DNA of 12,377 nt. It comes from Alphaproteobacteria bacterium. GTDB lineage: Bacteria; Pseudomonadota; Alphaproteobacteria; RUG11792. The translations under genes were made by a program, and so were the position numbers. Positions 1 through 7,163 of this stretch are shown here, piece by piece. Within the stretch, counting starts at the first letter, position 1; every line of letters starts with the position of its first letter. The stretch spans positions 1 to 12,377 of the forward strand of contig BNWD01000022.1 of assembly GCA_025998575.1 (NCBI GenBank). The letters run 5' to 3'. The notes below the pieces were generated by a model. It did no database searches. It was not told the origin of the DNA and saw nothing but the letters and a program-made list of their open reading frames with translations.

Positions 1-112
1 GTGAAGTCTTTCGCTGGCAAGCTGCTGAACTTCTTCTAGAAAAAGAACATGGACATTAGATATCGTGTTTTGGGACGAAAGACTAAGCACAGTAGCAGCA
101 AACAAAACCTAG
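1..112 (+). pseudogene. ruvX: ruvX (YqgF) Holliday-junction resolvase, 3' relic
   Basis: RuvX/YqgF is an RNase H-fold nuclease-like protein linked to Holliday-junction resolution and rRNA processing. What is seen: frame 1 from base 1 reads VKSFAGKLLNFF and then stops. Frame 2 then reads DIVFWDERLSTVAANKT and stops at 110-112. The string FWDERLSTVAA is the characteristic C-terminal DERLST motif of RuvX, in the form common in alphaproteobacteria, and the frame 1 stretch fits the FA..L helix that precedes it. A frame change lies near base 37, and the usual last 25-30 residues after the motif are missing. The gene starts outside the window, so upstream integrity is unknown. I infer a dead or truncated copy; a sequencing error could explain the frame change but not the lost C-terminus. 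Confidence 0.6.
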
Positions 113-198
113 ACAAACTAGCCCGCCCTGAAACTATTACGCCTGAAAAGTTTTTGGAATTGACTAGACTCATAAACGAAAGTGTTCTGAATAGATAG
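103..198 (+). pseudogene. possible gatC N-terminal relic (Glu-tRNA(Gln) amidotransferase subunit C)
   Basis: Frame 1 reads LDKLARPETITPEKFLEL followed by TRLINESVLNR and a stop at 196-198. GatC proteins begin with a KLARL..LTEEE...L..IL pattern. Here LAR, the I/L-T-x-E step and the Asn twelve residues after the Thr fall in the same places, with one extra residue. In many alphaproteobacteria gatC sits next to ruvX, which supports the reading. There is no start codon in a good context and the frame ends after about 30 residues, far short of GatC's usual 95 or so. An alternative is the C-terminal tail of RsmA/KsgA, which also has an RAE.L..E.F..L pattern. Low confidence either way. Confidence 0.3.
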
Positions 199-206
199 AA
201 TAAACA

Positions 207-1356
207 ATGGGTTTCAAAAGTGAAAAGCTTTGTATTAGCGATAATAATGTCTGTATTCATGAACATGGTGACTTTGATAAAATTGATTTTTGGACCGCTG
301 ATAACAACACTAAAAATGGAGCGAATATTTTTAATATTCATGTGCTTCGAGAAGATATACAAGCTGCAAAAAAGTATGGCATACGTTTTATTCGGTTGTC
401 GCCAGACAAATTTCCGAGCAAAAAGCGAGATTTCCTGATTGGAAATGCTGATAATTATGAGAATCTGGATGCCTATGATTTGGATCTTTTGAAAAGCGTT
501 ATCGGAATTTGCGAAGATGAAAACATGCCTGCCGTTCTGACTATGCTTAGTTTGCCGGGCAGCAGGATGATCTGAGACTTTGGTCTGACGCAAAATATCA
601 ACTACAAGCGGCTAAATTTTGGTGTGATTTAGCTTTTGAGTTGCGTAATTTCAAGATAATTGTTGGGCACAATATATTGAATGAACCGCATCCAGAGAGA
701 ATTTTCGACTCTAAATCTACTCACGTTGAAAATATAAGCCAAAAAAAGTGCAAAATATACTGTTTAGTTTTTATGATTTAATAATCAAATAGATGGAAAG
801 ATTGATAAAAACACGCCAATTATTATCGATAGTTCTGCGTATGCCGATACGAACACGTTCAAATATCTCATCCCGATAGATGACGATAAAATTTTATATT
901 CTTTTCATATGTATAAGCCATACGAATGCACAAATCATGAACATAACAACGAAAAATATATTTTATCCGAGCAAAATAAATGGGAAATTTTGGGATAAAA
1001 ATGCATTGAGGGAATACATGCAGTCTGTGCTTGAATTCCAAAATCGCAATAAAATTCCTTCGAGCAGGATTTTAGTCGGCGAATTCGGAGGGTTCAGAAA
1101 GCAAAAAGGATTGGATTTGTATTTCAAAGATTTGGTATCGATTTATAAAGAAAACAATTGGCGCTACGCCTTTTACGCGCTCAGAGAAGACACTTGGGAC
1201 GGCATGGACTTATGAGCTATGAACTGAAAATTACCATGGAGCTATTGGAAAGCCGTGGAAAAAGGCGAAACTCCAAAGTTAAACAGATCCACATCTCACA
1301 ACATTTTCCAGAAGGCAACTGGCACAGACCTATGCAGCAACAATGAATTTAAATAA
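207..1356 (+). pseudogene. glycoside hydrolase family 5 (cellulase-like) pseudogene
   Basis: Family 5 glycoside hydrolases are TIM-barrel enzymes that cleave beta-1,4 glycosidic bonds with two catalytic glutamates. The ORF opens at ATG 207 and reads GANIFN, then REDIQAAKKYGIRFIRLSPDKF and LTMLSLPG. It shifts frame near 555-560 and resumes as QQDDLRLW, AAKFWCDLAFELR and HNILNEPHPE (acid/base Glu codon at 683-685). Further shifts occur near 745-760 and 790-803 (then TPIIIDSSAYAD, YSFHMYKPYE), near 950 (then WDKNALREYM, ILVGEFGGFR with the nucleophile Glu at 1081-1083, FYALREDTWDGMD), near 1210 (YEL) and near 1235 (SYWKAVEKGETPKLNR), ending at TAA 1354-1356. The rebuilt protein is about 380 residues, normal for the family. 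No signal peptide is evident at the retained start. All main motifs survive, so inactivation looks fairly recent. The long minus-strand ORF across the first part is a shadow. Confidence 0.88.
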
Positions 1357-1439
1357 TTTTCATAACCGATTACATTGCAAAGCATAGATTAGCGCATATC
1401 ATTATTGAAAATTACATTGAAGCTTTATAATTATAGCCT

Positions 1440-1640
1440 ATTACAGGCATAGAAATTGCAAGCACAAATTTCGGTGCTGCCCCCACCGATTACGGCTTTG
1501 GTAAAATCATATCTGAGCGAAAAACGCTGTCGCTTGGTGTAGTGATAGTGAGCTGTTATAATCGAGAGCAACGGGATAAATGTCGCTATCCATAACTTTG
1601 GTACTCAAAAAAATACTCATCATGTTTTTAGGATTATATG
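1440..1640 (+). pseudogene. unidentified decayed gene family, copy 1 (plus strand)
   Basis: This stretch reads ISERKTLSLGVVIVS and, after a frame change, INVAIHN and LKKILIMFL. The DNA from about 1509 to 1640 is clearly related, in inverse orientation, to two blocks further right (minus-strand copies at about 2754-2871 and 3858-3972). The shared peptide pattern is RYxRKTLSLxxV, then a SN.I..AIHN-like segment, then LKE.L.M. Different frames are open in different copies, as expected when paralogues decay independently. The 5' limit is uncertain: bases 1440-1508 form an open in-frame lead-in with no counterpart in the other copies. I do not recognise the protein family. Confidence 0.5.
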
Positions 1641-1860
1641 TCATATAGAAGAAAGATGTTTACATAACAATATAGAGCAATTCTAAAAATATAATTAAAA
1701 AACAGTATATTTTTACAATATAGAAATTGCAGAACTAGAAGCATATCAATTAGAGAATATCCTGATATAAAAAAGAATGTTAATGCTAGCGAGACTACAA
1801 TAAAAAAGTATATGCCTAAAATCAATTACAAGATATGTAATATATAGGAACTTCTTCTGA

Positions 1861-2037
1861 TTTTCTTATTGGTTTAAAACTCTGTCGCTTTTGGATGAGT
1901 GGGTTTGCAGAACACATAATATAGTTACGAAGCAGGTATAGTCTACAACTCAGCGCAAAGATACTATCTTGCAAAAAGAATCGTTGGAGCTTTCCGTTAA
2001 ATTGCTTGTTGATAAAATTAATCGTCATAATAAATAA
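1861..2037 (+). pseudogene. unidentified gene remnant, C-terminal part
   Basis: Frame 1 is open from 1861 to TAA 2035-2037 apart from a single TAG at 1939-1941. It reads FKTLSLLDEWVCRTHNIV, then after the TAG STTQRKDTILQKESLELS, VKLLVDKINRHNK and stop. The charged, helix-like composition and the length without other stops in AT-rich DNA suggest the 3' end of a former gene rather than chance. It has no visible start or ribosome binding site and I do not recognise the family. It could be the distal end of the copy 1 relic just upstream, but the sequence does not match the end of minus-strand copy A. The ORF on the opposite strand over the same bases has no recognisable features. Confidence 0.3.
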
Positions 2038-2496
2038 TTACCATCACATAATGACTAATGGATTGTGTCCTTCAAACAAGACTGTTTAACTGAATTCAAC
2101 TCATTATTGCCAACTTCCACAATATCAAACGGAAAATAAACATTAAGATATGTAATGCGATGAATTGCACAGGAAAAACGCTCAGCAACAATAGAGTCAG
2201 AACATAGTTCGAGAAACATCAAGCATCAGGCAAATTACAAAAAGAAATAAACCAATTTTAACGTGTGATTTTACTCCCCACAGTTCAAACATAACAAAAA
2301 AAAGCTAAGTGCACGATTCAGACAATACAGCATACAATATAGTGTAATTCAAACCGCTATACCGCCCAATAAACACCAAAATTCAACTAGCTACTGTTTG
2401 GATGGGCCCATCTGGTGCAATATACAAAGTTTTAAAACAAAAATAGAATCTGAAAAAGTTCATTCATGTGTAATTGATTTTAAGCATCCTTTCTTA
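2038..2496. other. stretch without a supported gene
   Basis: About 460 bases between the 1861-2037 remnant and the end of minus-strand copy A. All six frames are short. One minus-strand island near 2390-2440 reads KTLYIAPDGPIQTVAS, which looks like protein-coding sequence, but it is too short to assign and its surroundings are full of stops. I see no promoter, terminator or RNA gene here. Confidence 0.4.
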
Positions 2497-2910
2497 TTAT
2501 AGTATCGCTAACATTTCTAACAGTTTTTGTTTATAATTAGCATCTATATTTAGAAAACCATTTTTTACAGGAAATTCAAAGTTCTGTTAACAAATTTCTT
2601 AATGTTTCTATGGTAAAAGGACTCCACTCCTAACCAGCTCCCACCTCTGGGAAACCGTAACTCCTTCCATTAATATTCCATGAATTTCCAGCGCTCTCAC
2701 AAAAATATTTATTTATCAATATATCTAAACCACTCATCCTGACGCAACAGAGTCATGGCGAGTACTTCTTTGGGTCTCTAACATTATGGATAGTGACATT
2801 TATTTCGTTAGTCTATATTCTAACAGATCACAATTTCTACACCAAACGACAGCTCTTTTCGCTCATATCTAATAAAATTTGCACAAAACAGTAGTTGGCT
2901 GACACTATGC
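2497..2910 (-). pseudogene. unidentified decayed gene family, copy A (minus strand)
   Basis: Read from 2910 towards 2497, this stretch gives SQLLFCANFIRYERKELSFG and then, after frame changes, NEINVTIHN and RPKEVLAMTLLRQDEWFRYI. It continues with YFCESAGNSWNINGRSYGF, PEVGAG (stop) EWSPFTIETLRNLLTEL and, after one more shift, EFPVKNGFLNIDANY and KQKLLEMLAIL before TAA at 2497-2499. It is the best preserved of three related blocks. Its last hundred residues are almost free of stops and look like a true C-terminus. At least three frame changes and two in-frame stops make it dead. I do not recognise the family, and the GRSYGFPEVGAG segment is the best handle for a search. Composition and decay resemble the neighbouring relics. 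Confidence 0.55.
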
Positions 2911-3043
2911 CGAGTAGAATTAGTCTGACTTTATTATGTGAAATTCAATAAGCGGAGTGATATCATGTAGATATTAGCAGGATTTTGCTGGTGTTTTTCG
3001 AAAAATTTAATCAAAAAAATTCATATTAAAAAAGAGAAAGAAA

Positions 3044-3398
3044 ATGAATACGATTTATAGAGAAATCGGAATTTATAGCGTTAGATTTTTCTGTTTTGAA
3101 GTGGCATTTTAGACTGGAGAGTATTTTAGAAAACGAATATTTATCTAAAATTATAGATATGGATACAGAGGTTTTCGAAAATGAAACAGGAAAGTCTATT
3201 CTGAAAAAGAAGTATAGATATGTTTGTAATGATTATTCTTCTTCGAAGATATATCTGCTAATACAGGTAATTTCTGATAAAAATATAGAAAATGAATACG
3301 TAGCAGGTATCTGCGATGATTCAGAAAAGGCACAGAAGAATATTTATAATTGCAACGATATCGTCATAAATTCTTATAAAACACTATCTATTTCATGA
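3044..3398 (+). pseudogene. unidentified small protein gene, one frame change
   Basis: ATG 3044 follows a purine-rich AAGAGAAAG leader and opens a 22-codon frame, MNTIYREIGIYSVRFFCFEV..., that stops at TAG 3110-3112. The next frame is open across this point and runs to TGA 3396-3398. From the overlap it reads RLESILENEYLSKIIDMDTE, then KKKYRYVCNDYSSSKIYLLI and VAGICDDSEKAQKNI. Joined, they give a Lys/Glu-rich, soluble-looking protein of about 118 residues. Alternatively the second part is a separate 100-codon gene starting at TTG 3096, but no ribosome binding site precedes that codon. No domain, signal peptide or membrane segment is seen and I do not recognise it. The one-base shift near 3100-3112 could be decay, a sequencing error or recoding. 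Confidence 0.4.
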
Positions 3399-3416
3399 AA
3401 TTATACGGAGAAAGAA

Positions 3417-3494
3417 ATGAATAATCCGTTATTCATTATTGCCATAATCAACTGTTATTTTCGTTCAGTTTTAATGAAGTCAAACTCAAGCTGA
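3417..3494 (+). CDS. 25-residue mini-ORF with strong ribosome binding site
   Basis: A GGAG at 3407-3410 lies six bases before ATG 3417, the best-placed Shine-Dalgarno site in the left half of the window. The frame encodes MNNPLFIIAIINCYFRSVLM and KSNSS, then TGA at 3492-3494. Residues 5-15 are hydrophobic and could span or bind a membrane. The stop codon falls inside the perfect hairpin 3479-3507, so the last five codons come from the hairpin arm. This fits either a genuine small peptide gene or the start of a longer gene cut off by arrival of the inverted-repeat element. The leader GAGAAAGAAATGAATA nearly repeats the leader of the gene at 3044. No function can be assigned. Confidence 0.3.
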   Translation: MNNPLFIIAIINCYFRSVLMKSNSS

Positions 3495-3507
3495 ACTTGA
3501 GTTTGAC
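3479..3507. repeat. perfect 12-bp inverted repeat (hairpin)
   Basis: The arm GTCAAACTCAAG (3479-3490) and its exact complement CTTGAGTTTGAC (3496-3507) enclose the five-base loop CTGAA. There is no T-run directly after it, so it is not a classical intrinsic terminator in either direction. It abuts the larger inverted-repeat nest that begins at 3508. Confidence 0.85.
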
Positions 3508-3604
3508 AAATTGGCAAGGACGGCCTAGTCAGCTTTTTAAAAAGCTGACTAGCCTTTTTAGCCCGCAGCTGGCATTCGCCAGCAAGGCCGCCGCTTGCCA
3601 ATTT
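3508..3604. repeat. nested inverted-repeat element (three stems)
   Basis: The outer stem is AAATTGGCAAG (3508-3518) with its exact complement at 3594-3604. Just inside, CGGCCT (3521-3526) pairs with AGGCCG (3585-3590). Within it are a perfect 28-base palindrome at 3525-3552 (half-site CTAGTCAGCTTTTT) and a small hairpin GCTGGC-ATTC-GCCAGC (3568-3583). The segment is far richer in G+C than its surroundings and shows no decay in its arms, unlike the neighbouring relics. The outer 3' arm runs into ATTTTT (3601-3606), so the whole unit could act as a plus-strand terminator. A mobile palindromic repeat or a structured RNA is equally possible. Confidence 0.8.
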
Positions 3605-3611
3605 TTATAGT

Positions 3612-4000
3612 ATTGTTAACAACTTTTATGGTAAACAAAGCTATCACTTCGTTGGTGAGGTTGCCTAACCTCTTCTCTTTAAGCTTATGCATGTCACATT
3701 TACATTTAGGATATGTTGATTTTCACCACTCTCACAAAGATATTTCTGTGTCAATATATCTATAAACTCAACAGACTCACGAAACAGTTACTAATCTATG
3801 ACTAGCGAGTTTTTTCTAAGTATACGAAGCAGCGTTCTTAAATAAATTTCCATAAACATGATGAGTGCTTCTTTGAGCTCTTCAAGTATGGATAGCTGCT
3901 ATAATCTTGTTACTCTCTATTATACCGCTATACATCACTAACGCAAGCGACAGCGTTTTTCGCCCATATCTTATAAATAATCTATATCAGTCCTTCTAAT
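3612..4000 (-). pseudogene. unidentified decayed gene family, copy B (minus strand)
   Basis: Read from 4000 towards 3612, this block gives LFIRYGRKTLSLALVMYSGI, IESNKIIAAIHT, a one-base shift to LEELKEALIMFMEIYL, and later LFRESVEFIDILTQKYLCES. It is related to copy A (2497-2910) at the DNA level in several patches: 3858-3972 against 2754-2871, 3726-3767 against about 2692-2731, and the GTTAACAA...ATGGTAAA segment at about 3615-3634. The order of patches is the same, but copy B has an insertion of roughly 60 bases and different stops. The N-terminal part is better preserved here than in copy A, so the two complement each other for reconstructing the ancestral protein. No family recognised; clearly not functional. 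Confidence 0.5.
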
Positions 4001-4770
4001 ACTTTTTTTAATTTTCAGGCTCATATTATATGATAGGGCGTTGCCAGTTATATTATGTTTTTATTTGTAAAATAAGAATATCACGTTTGTAGTGGCATTT
4101 TACATAGATAACATGCAGAAGTAGAATTATCTTAAGTAAGAAAGCACTTTGTAATACGAAAAATTTCATTCAACACAAATGAAACTCACTTTGATAAAGA
4201 ACCTTAGTGTTTTTGTCCAGCTTTAAATTCAATAACAGTAAAAACAAGATTTATTTTTTAACTACTCCTGCAAATCATACATACTTCTTTATCCACTGAA
4301 CTATTAGCGGTAAAGCGATATTCCTTTTTTAGTGCTATTTCAGGCATTAATGATTATGTACAGGACATGCAATTACTTTTATCTCAAACTTCTATTCAAT
4401 TTTTTCGTAATGCTCACATAAATAATAAATTCTAGCTATATTTTACTGTTAATCCCAAAATATCTTTCCGTGTAAAGTTTTTACGAGCTAATAAGAAAAA
4501 AAGATATGAAAATTCTCATGCTTTTAGCGTATTTTGCTGTCATCAAAAGTAACTAGCGTTTTAGAAATATCTTTTTAATAAAAATGCAAAAATTGGATTG
4601 TTAAATTCCTGCCAACAATTGAATACTTTCCCTAAAAGAGATACATTTATTATAGTTCTACTGTTTCATAAACAATTAACAACGCATCACATAGAAAGAA
4701 ATACATTATAGTATAGCCATTTACAAACTGCAAATTGCTCTTTGTTGCTTTGAAATAGACATAGAAATAA
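4001..4770. other. stretch without a supported gene
   Basis: About 770 AT-rich bases between copy B and the end of the Tim44-like gene. All frames are short, and the ORF at 4650-4880 on the minus strand overlaps the Tim44-like gene out of frame without recognisable features. A patch at 4085-4103 (GTTTGTAGTGGCATTTTA) resembles 3093-3112 and may be a remnant of the same duplication that produced copies A and B. I see no clear terminator for the minus-strand gene. Confidence 0.4.
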
Positions 4771-5376
4771 TTACCGTTCAGCGGAAGATATGTTTGTGAG
4801 GAGCCATGAAGAGCTGGAGTAGAAGCGCTCGAAGAGCCATTTGTGGAGAACGTTTCGGTATAGGCGCATTGGGTTGTCAAAGGACTTGCCTTCAGTGTCG
4901 ATCATTGCGCTCATTTGTTCGACGGCGAAAGATACGAGGACGCAAGCCTTTGTTTCCATGATTTTCACTTTTTCGATTGATGTTTTCTTGTGTTTGATCA
5001 ATATCTCCTGTCTCAAATTACGATCTTCGCGTTTGTTTATGCGTTCAGCAAAGCTCTCATATAAGTCGTCAGTAAGCATAGATTTCAGCGTATGATGATG
5101 AGAATTAGCGAAAGCGTTGAATATAGAATCGAACACTTCCTCAGCTTTTCCCAAAAACGCAACAGCAGAAAAATCGTGAAATCGCTCCTGCAAATTCAAA
5201 ACTTCCTTGTCAGCAACAAGCGCATTTTCATCATTTTGCGCAGTTTTTATGAGCATCTTTTTGACACATTCGCTCTTTAACTGCTCATCTTTTATGCTAA
5301 ATTTTACCTTTCCAAACACGCCGAACAACTTCATCAATGTCAAAAACGCAAGAACTGCCAAAATCAATGTAACCAT
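4771..5376 (-). CDS. Tim44-like domain protein, membrane anchored
   Basis: The 201-residue protein has one N-terminal hydrophobic segment (about residues 2-20, LILAVLAFLTLMKLFGV), a charged linker (about 25-70) and a Tim44/Bam45-type domain (about 72-199). Family hallmarks seen are KAEEVFDSIFNAFA, the LKSMLTDDLYESFAERIN helix and the closing KWLFERFYSSSSWLLTNI, which corresponds to the usual W.FER...S..NW.L...I ending. In alphaproteobacteria such proteins are inner-membrane anchored and face the cytoplasm; they are relatives of mitochondrial Tim44 with a suspected role in protein transport or membrane biogenesis. Length is slightly short but complete. The start ATG (5374-5376) has GGAG four bases upstream (5381-5384), a tight spacing. 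It lies only 24 bases after the 3' end of rnpB on the same strand, so it may depend on read-through from that promoter. Confidence 0.85.
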   Translation of the reverse strand: MVTLILAVLAFLTLMKLFGVFGKVKFSIKDEQLKSECVKKMLIKTAQNDENALVADKEVLNLQERFHDFSAVAFLGKAEEVFDSIFNAFANSHHHTLKSMLTDDLYESFAERINKREDRNLRQEILIKHKKTSIEKVKIMETKACVLVSFAVEQMSAMIDTEGKSFDNPMRLYRNVLHKWLFERFYSSSSWLLTNISSAER

Positions 5377-5400
5377 AAAACTCCATCAAAAACAAAAAGG

Positions 5401-5787
5401 TATTGGCAAGCCTATAAGCCGGGTTCTGTTAGAAGAGAGATCTTCATTGTTGATCATTCATCTAGGCTCAATGTTACCACTGAGCTCAAGCAACCTACCC
5501 GAATGACTATGGCCACAGGCAGCCACGAGCGAACTCTCGCCATTCCTATTTGGTCTTGCTTCATGCGGGGTTTGCAATGCCGTGATTGTTACCAACCACG
5601 CGGTGCGCTCTTACCGTTCACCATTTCACCCTTGCCTCCTATAAAGAAGGCGGTATCCTTTCTGTTGCACTTTCCCTATCGAAACCTTCTCAAGCTCCGA
5701 CGCCGGACGTTATCCGGCACATCGCCTGCAAGAAGCCCGGACTTTCCTCTATGAGTCACCTCACAGCGATCAACCAACTAACCAATA
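5401..5787 (-). ncRNA. rnpB: RNase P RNA (bacterial class A)
   Basis: RNase P RNA is the catalytic subunit that trims 5' leaders from tRNA precursors. On the minus strand the conserved 5' core GAGGAAAGTCCGGGCT lies at 5734-5749. It is followed by the central GGTGAAATGGTGAACGG and AAGAGCGCACCGC elements, and the 3' signature ACAGAACCCGGCTTATAGG lies close to the end. The ends pair as helix P1: TATTGG at 5782-5787 with CCAATA at 5401-5406. About 387 nt is a normal length. The ORFs drawn across this region in other frames are not genes. After the 3' end a CCTTTTTG run follows P1, a weak terminator at best. The next gene on this strand begins 24 bases later. Confidence 0.96.
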
Positions 5788-5795
5788 CTATTCTT

Positions 5796-5824
5796 AGAAT
5801 AACACATGACGAGCAAAATGGAAA
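5796..5824 (-). promoter_or_regulatory. sigma70-type promoter of rnpB
   Basis: On the minus strand, TTTCCA (5819-5824) is separated by exactly 17 bases from TATTCT (5796-5801). Transcription would start around 5787-5789, matching the 5' end set by helix P1 of the RNase P RNA. The -35 box matches four of six consensus bases and the -10 box four of six. Position relative to the RNA is the strongest support. Confidence 0.55.
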
Positions 5825-5995
5825 TTACTTTAATAATACAAAGAAAATTTTTACGCGTGACGTTTACAAAAGCGTAGATTTGGAAAACGACGGAACAATT
5901 GAGCGGAAATGCAGTTTCAATGATTGTTAGATAAGAGTGCAAAATATAGCTTCAAAATCAAAAATAAACTAGAAAAGAACATGGAGCTTGCTTAA

Positions 5996-6220
5996 GAAAT
6001 ACGATTCTTTTGCATAAAATGTAAATTGCGGAAGCATAGATTTGGTTGTGAGCGGAATAAAGGAAAGTGCGCAAAAGACATAGCGCTAAGAAGAGGTGCT
6101 CTGATTTTGCATCTTGAAGACGCAGTTATTCAAAATAATAGCAATAATTTTTGCGGAGATATTTGTAAATTAGTTCAGCGAATGAATGGGCTTGATTGGC
6201 GCGCTTTATACACTGGTTAA
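5996..6220 (+). CDS. short Cys-rich hypothetical ORF, possibly a gene remnant
   Basis: Frame 2 is open from 5996 to TAA 6218-6220. Its longest startable form begins at TTG 6026. It reads RFFCIKCKLRKHRFGCERNK, then GKCAKDIALRRGALILHLED, CGDICKLVQRMNGLDWRALY and TG. Composition is unlike random AT-rich DNA: there are four cysteines before residue 35 (CxxC spacing for the first two) and balanced charge. There is no ATG start or ribosome binding site, and the open frame is cut by a stop at 5993-5995, so this may be the 3' part of a decayed gene. The RGALILHLEDAV phrase recalls HpcH/CitE lyases, but nothing else does, so I assign no function. Confidence 0.25.
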   Translation, partial: EIRFFCIKCKLRKHRFGCERNKGKCAKDIALRRGALILHLEDAVIQNNSNNFCGDICKLVQRMNGLDWRALYTG

Positions 6221-7163
6221 GCAAAAACGTAATAAGTTGTAAATTCGATTTCATAGATGGGAAATTTGTATAAATATACAAATAAAGAGTATTATTAGAA
6301 TTTGTATTGCCGCTCGCAGAATATAGAGTGCTGTTTATTGAATATGAAAAGCAATATGTACCCACGCAAATCCTCATATAAAATGCCTAACAAGTAAATC
6401 AGAAAACATGTTTTAGTTAAATTGTAATAATTTCATTATTAATAACGACAGGCAAAATATAATTACAAGTTGGTCGCAGTATTTGAGAGTGTAAAATCAT
6501 AAAAATACATAGTTCTGAGGAAAACTATAATATTTATATTCTAAGTTGGATAGATATTGCTTAGAATGAGTTTCAAAATCCAGGTTTCAACACGTAGAAA
6601 AAGTGGTAATTTCTGCTACTATTTTGTTTTTGCAAGGTTTGAAATTATAAAAATATAAAGCGAGCATTACGTAATCGTTTAAAATGTCGCATTCGCAAAT
6701 AAAATTAGTTGCATTATATAATAAATTTATTAGATTGGCGGCAATTGCTTTTAAAGCCAAGTTTATATCTAATATTTTTGATTGCTAATTCTTCTCGATG
6801 ATCGATAAAATATTATTGCTTTTTGAGAGGTTTTGATTTTTATTACACAGAAACAAATACACAAACAATTTTATAAAAATATTTGTTTTATTGTCGCAAA
6901 TATTTTGTTTATACCATACGGAATATTACCTTACTGTATTTTTTAAAGAAAAAATATTAATGAAATACATCAAGCAAAATTGTGACTGGTATTTCAGCAA
7001 TCTTAGTAATCAACTGTACTCCGCTATTAATAAGAACGCTGAATATATTATATGCCGTGGTCTTACTACTGAGAATATTAGTAAATTTTTATTATACATT
7101 GCATATCCTATCGGCGATTTTCTCTCCAAATTTCCTATTATTCTACAAACGAGCTAAACTGAA

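Noticed and set aside
36..593. A 185-codon open frame on the minus strand.
   Set aside because: It is a shadow of the GH5 and ruvX relics; the plus-strand motifs over the same bases are convincing and the minus product has no recognisable features.
1446..1535. A resemblance to the TsaD (Gcp) N-terminus: GIE....N.GAA followed by KIISER.
   Set aside because: Only a handful of positions agree, the key SCD motif is absent, and the second half belongs to the dispersed gene family block.
1532..1562. A textbook-looking promoter, TTGGTG-N17-TATAAT, inside copy 1 of the dispersed family, with similar boxes in the minus-strand copies.
   Set aside because: The same bases read as a conserved peptide in several copies and the boxes are altered in the others (TAGAAT in copy A, 16-base spacing in copy B), so a former coding sequence explains them better.
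3085..4103. A short direct repeat (about 18 bases around GTGGCATTTTA) at 3093-3112 and 4085-4103, suggesting a larger duplication.
   Set aside because: The distance to the shared family blocks differs in the two places and the flanks do not align, so it may be chance in AT-rich DNA.
5207..5930. Plus-strand open frames of 83-114 codons.
   Set aside because: They lie opposite the Tim44-like gene and the RNase P RNA, whose identities are clear.
6060..6140. An HpcH/CitE-like phrase, RGALILHLEDAV.
   Set aside because: The match is limited to about eight residues with no catalytic or metal-binding context before or after it.
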